From Candidatus Sumerlaeota bacterium (GTDB lineage: Bacteria; Sumerlaeota; Sumerlaeia; MWCT01; JAUWMI01): DNA of 64,000 nt. Within the stretch, counting starts at the first letter, position 1. Each line of letters starts with the position of its first letter. The translations under genes and the position numbers were made by a program. Of the stretch, positions 62,356 through 64,000 are shown one piece after another. Below the pieces are notes generated by a model. That model was not told the DNA's origin. It saw nothing but the letters and a program-made list of their open reading frames with translations, and did not search any database. Location of the stretch: positions 1 through 64,000 of the forward strand of contig JAUWMI010000007.1 of assembly GCA_030613245.1 (NCBI GenBank), in the 5' to 3' direction.

Positions 62356-63093
62356 CTACACTATTGCTTCAGCCTGTCCGCTAATGAACTGACGAACATA
62401 AGGGATTGAAGACCGCTGGATTTCTTGCGGAGTTCCCGTCGCAATGATTTTCCCACCATGAAGCATCGAAATCCGATCTGCTACCTTACATGCACTCTGA
62501 ATATCATGAGTGACCACCAGCGATGTAACGGAGAGTTTACGCTGCAAGTCAAGTATAAGATTATTAATAGCATCTGCGTTGATCGGGTCAAGGCCCGTTG
62601 TAGGTTCGTCGTACAACATGATTTCCGGATTCGCGGCAAGGGCACGTGCAAGACTGACCCGCTTTTTCATACCCCCACTTAGTTCTGCAGGCGTCATTGC
62701 TACAACCTCTTCGAGATTAACAAGAGCCAGTTTCTCTCGCACAATGCTGTCAATTTGAGAAGGAGTGAGCAACGAGTTTTCGTCAAGAGCGAAGCCCACG
62801 TTCCCGCGTACGCTCATTGAATCGAAAAGCGCAGAACTCTGGAACAACATGCCAACGAACTTGCGCACCTCCATTAGCGAGTGGCGATTGCGGTAATCCG
62901 CATGAATGCCTCGAAGAATAATAGTGCCCTCGTCAGGCTCCATGAGCCCGATAATCATTTTGAGCAGAATGGATTTCCCTTCGCCGCTGCCGCCGATGAT
63001 GACACGCGTCTCGCCTTTCTCAACGTGCAGATCAATTCCATCCAGTACAGCATGCTGGTCAAAAGTCTTTTTGAGGCCTTGAATCTGAATCAT
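62356..63093 (-). CDS. mlaF: MlaF-type ABC transporter ATPase
   Basis: A 245-residue ATP-binding subunit. Walker A is GGSGEGKS (Glu instead of the common Ser or Gly), the Q-loop is in MLFQSSALFDSM, the signature is LSGGMKKRVSLARAL and Walker B is LYDEPTTGLDP with the switch His in VTHD. Similarity to MlaF and Mkl ATPases is close. It would power retrograde or anterograde phospholipid transport with MlaE. The permease gene is not next to it. Confidence 0.92.
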   Translation of the reverse strand: MIQIQGLKKTFDQHAVLDGIDLHVEKGETRVIIGGSGEGKSILLKMIIGLMEPDEGTIILRGIHADYRNRHSLMEVRKFVGMLFQSSALFDSMSVRGNVGFALDENSLLTPSQIDSIVREKLALVNLEEVVAMTPAELSGGMKKRVSLARALAANPEIMLYDEPTTGLDPINADAINNLILDLQRKLSVTSLVVTHDIQSACKVADRISMLHGGKIIATGTPQEIQRSSIPYVRQFISGQAEAIV

Positions 63094-63297
63094 CGGATTT
63101 TGCTCATTTGTTCTTGATGGAAAAACGCTAAATTCGCCGAGTTTGCTATCTATGTAGGTCTGCTTCTTTATAAGATGAAAATATTTGACAAGTCAAATAG
63201 AACTTTTTGTGCAGTGCCTTATGCCTATGCGATGCCAGTTGGAAAGTAAACTTTGGCTCGCCAACGGCATCGCCTGTCTCACATAACGCAAAGTAGG

Positions 63298-64000
63298 CTA
63301 TCGTAAGGCGATCCAGTTAATCTGAATGCCAAGTTCGCGCCAATCTTCTGAGTCGAGTGTCTCTGCAGGCACCCAGATAGGGCTCCGTATGGACACTCTG
63401 TTTGGCCCGGCATGGAAGACTGGCGGCACTGGAATTGCGCGCTCAACCCATCCATTTTCAATCAGCACTGGCGGCAGCGGGGTTCCGTTGATGCTGATCT
63501 CCAGCATGGGGGACGGGATAGAATCGGGAAATCCGCTGATAAAATTCAAGACTAGCGTCTTGACCTGCGCTGCTTCCTCTAACAGAGGGAGGGTTATCAC
63601 AGCAGTATGCCAGGTCCAGCGGAACGTCGTCTCATCATAGATTTCTGCAGAATACCATCCTTCATTGACTAAAGTCTTGTCCGCAGGAGAGCCAATGTCG
63701 TAAAAGGCAAGGTATCCTGTTCTACGAAACGGCTTCAAGTCAGCGTGGGCATAGCTGAGCCAATGAAAGTGAAAACCGAGGGGTCGCTCATCGTCGCTCC
63801 GATGGAACGCTTTTGGAATCCATGTCGACGAATGCCAGGAGACCGTAAGGGAATTCTGGGGCTGTTGAAATAGCACGTAGAAGTAAAAGGGGGTGTACGC
63901 ATCAACCGCCTTGCGCCGCTCGTAGAAACAATCGTTCACTTCAATCTCTAAGTTGTAGTCGGTTATCTCGTCAGGATGGGAAAAGCGTGCCTTGAGCCCA
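63298..64000 (-). CDS. Partial protein with C-terminal carbohydrate-associated beta domain
   Basis: The frame is open to the window end, so the 5' part is missing (about 233 visible residues). The visible part starts GLKARFSHPDEITDYNLEIE and contains two beta-rich regions. The last 90 residues (MLEISINGTPLPPVLIENGW, VFHAGPNRVSIRSP) resemble small sandwich domains that close larger glycosidase or transferase polypeptides. No catalytic residue is visible and no family is assigned. It is separated from mlaF by about 200 bases on the same strand. Confidence 0.65.
   Translation of the reverse strand, partial: GLKARFSHPDEITDYNLEIEVNDCFYERRKAVDAYTPFYFYVLFQQPQNSLTVSWHSSTWIPKAFHRSDDERPLGFHFHWLSYAHADLKPFRRTGYLAFYDIGSPADKTLVNEGWYSAEIYDETTFRWTWHTAVITLPLLEEAAQVKTLVLNFISGFPDSIPSPMLEISINGTPLPPVLIENGWVERAIPVPPVFHAGPNRVSIRSPIWVPAETLDSEDWRELGIQINWIALR

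Overview
The window looks like chromosomal DNA of a diderm (Gram-negative-type) bacterium with roughly even GC content. Supporting genes are an Mla/MCE lipid-transport ATPase and substrate-binding protein, several ArnT/PMT-type polyisoprenyl-phosphate sugar transferases, secreted proteins with classical signal peptides, meso-DAP/lysine synthesis (lysA), the MEP isoprenoid genes ispD-ispF, and RecA, UvrD/PcrA and RecD2. No ribosomal RNA or unambiguous phylum marker is present. The mix of repeat-rich surface proteins, SUMF1, GHL10-type hydrolase, zinc-ribbon proteins and GRDAHAT-type palindromes suggests an uncultured candidate-phylum lineage, but this placement is inference only.

Layout. 1-4.8 kb: the 5' part of a giant secreted protein with six copies of a 197-201 residue repeat (minus strand), preceded by a relic of an IS110 transposase. 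5.2-15.2 kb: a minus-strand run with a small membrane protein, a zinc-ribbon protein, a receiver domain without its phospho-acceptor Asp, UvrD/PcrA, a tryptophan-proline repeat protein, an FHA-GAF histidine kinase, a sugar nucleotidyltransferase, a GHMP kinase and a zinc-ribbon/coiled-coil membrane protein. 15.2-19.74 kb: an accessory island. It has hairpin-rich non-coding repeats, a membrane-protein gene arranged like an integron cassette, and a Type IIG restriction-modification enzyme with a palindromic repeat inserted in frame in its methylase domain, followed by disease-like spread of tandemly duplicated interspersed repeats.

19.74-24.6 kb: ackA, 3-hydroxybutyryl-CoA dehydrogenase, mtnA and pgi (minus), with a strong sigma70-like promoter before the dehydrogenase. 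25-32.4 kb: secreted GHL10 hydrolase, a tetratricopeptide-like lipid-anchored or secreted helical protein, tadA, tRNA-Ser(CGA), a membrane spermidine-synthase-like protein, a DUF4405 protein and bioY. 32.5-44.1 kb: a glycan-oriented region with a GT2-methyltransferase fusion, ArnT-like transferase, BadF-type sugar kinase, SUMF1 protein, SSS symporter, two GT4 enzymes and a B12-binding radical SAM enzyme. 44.2-49.4 kb: rpsU with a structured leader, a recombinase relic, then a plus-strand core run of PIN/TRAM protein, ispD, ispF, ZapB-like coiled coil, zapA and recA. 49.4-64 kb: a minus-strand run of phosphotransferase-like kinase, two PMT-family transferases, UPF0178, ChrA, PilZ, hydrolase, HD phosphohydrolase, lysA, recD2, mlaD, zinc protein, mlaF and a truncated carbohydrate-associated protein.

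How the genes fit together. Many genes serve the envelope: sugar activation (GHMP kinase with nucleotidyltransferase, BadF kinase), glycan assembly (GT2, GT4, GT39/83), lipid transport (Mla) and display of a large repeat protein. Core housekeeping genes lie between them. The most unusual features are the in-frame repeat insertion in the restriction enzyme, the cassette-like gene next to it, and the uncharacterised W-P repeat protein downstream of an FHA kinase.
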